64,000 nt of DNA, from the NCBI RefSeq assembly GCF_049243985.1, contig NC_135381.1, positions 27,948,345 through 28,012,344 of the forward strand. The letters run 5' to 3'. The notes under the pieces were generated by a model that had not been told where the DNA came from, did no database searches, and saw only the letters and a program-made list of their open reading frames with translations. Source of the stretch: Paroedura picta (taxonomy: Eukaryota > Chordata > Lepidosauria > Squamata > Gekkonidae). The position numbers were made by a program, and so were the translations under genes. Below, one piece after another: positions 63,958 to 64,000 of this stretch (the stretch's first letter is position 1; every line of letters begins with the position of its first letter).

Positions 63958-64000
63958 CATATAGAATCATAGAATAATAGAGTTGGGTCCCTCATGGGTC
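63958..64000 (-). mobile_element. CR1 LINE 3' terminus, reverse (continues past window)
   Basis: 'atagaatcatagaataatag' then 'agttgggtccctcatgggtc' is the reversed CR1 terminal microsatellite and last unique bases. It cuts into the DIRS-like fossil, so it inserted later. Confidence 0.7.

Noticed and set aside
45700-64000. A coding exon of STAG2 in the right part of the window
   Set aside because: No segment resembling MIAAPEIPTDFN or later STAG2 sequence was seen. Human STAG2 also has a long stretch before its first coding exon.

Overview
The window is vertebrate nuclear DNA, most likely from a squamate reptile (lizard-like). It has long introns, GT-AG splice sites and CpG-island promoters. 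Its repeats are a typical squamate mix: BovB, CR1, L2 and R4-like LINEs, a tRNA-derived SINE ending in an 'acctttacctttt' tail, MIR-like SINEs, DIRS-like and Penelope-like retroelements, a SPIN-like hAT and many hAT MITEs. The species cannot be named from sequence alone. Calls rest on reading the sequence and on recalled family features; no database search was run.

Three host loci are visible. (1) THOC2, minus strand: the first three coding exons (9837-9913, 2489-2547, 842-933) with a CpG-island promoter at about 9.6-10.3 kb. The rest of the gene lies beyond the left edge. (2) XIAP, plus strand: a CpG island at 17.2-17.9 kb with a probable non-coding first exon, then six coding exons between 22173 and 33349. 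They assemble without a break into a 496-residue protein with BIR1-BIR2-BIR3-UBA-RING. A 3'UTR probably runs to about 35.7 kb. (3) A CpG island at 41.9-43.1 kb with two splice-donor-bounded non-coding first-exon candidates. From position and orientation it is inferred to be the STAG2 promoter; no STAG2 coding exon is seen. Order and orientation (THOC2 minus, XIAP plus, STAG2 plus) match human Xq25.

Region by region: 1-9.8 kb is THOC2 introns with LINE 3' ends and two hAT-like pieces. 10.8-13.0 kb is a head-to-head Penelope-like pair carrying a nested hAT. 13.4-16.8 kb holds a SINE, L2/R4 pieces and a hAT MITE. 17-36 kb is XIAP; its intron between the BIR1/2 exon and the rest of BIR3 holds a second, different Penelope-like endonuclease fossil and a GC-rich Helitron-like insertion containing what looks like a captured promoter and first exon. 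36-41.7 kb is intergenic with CR1, L2, hAT and a DIRS-like fossil. 43-64 kb is probably STAG2 intron 1 and is dominated by DIRS-like fossils, CR1, BovB, an R4-like LINE and a solo LTR fossil.

THOC2 (mRNA export), XIAP (caspase inhibition and ubiquitin ligation) and STAG2 (cohesin) are not known to share a pathway; their grouping is conserved synteny. No new multi-gene system was found. The most notable features are the Helitron-like exon capture, the repeated fold-back form of Penelope tails, the adjacent DIRS 3' and 5' parts, a substitution at a caspase-9 contact position in XIAP, and a possible in-frame alternative acceptor in XIAP.
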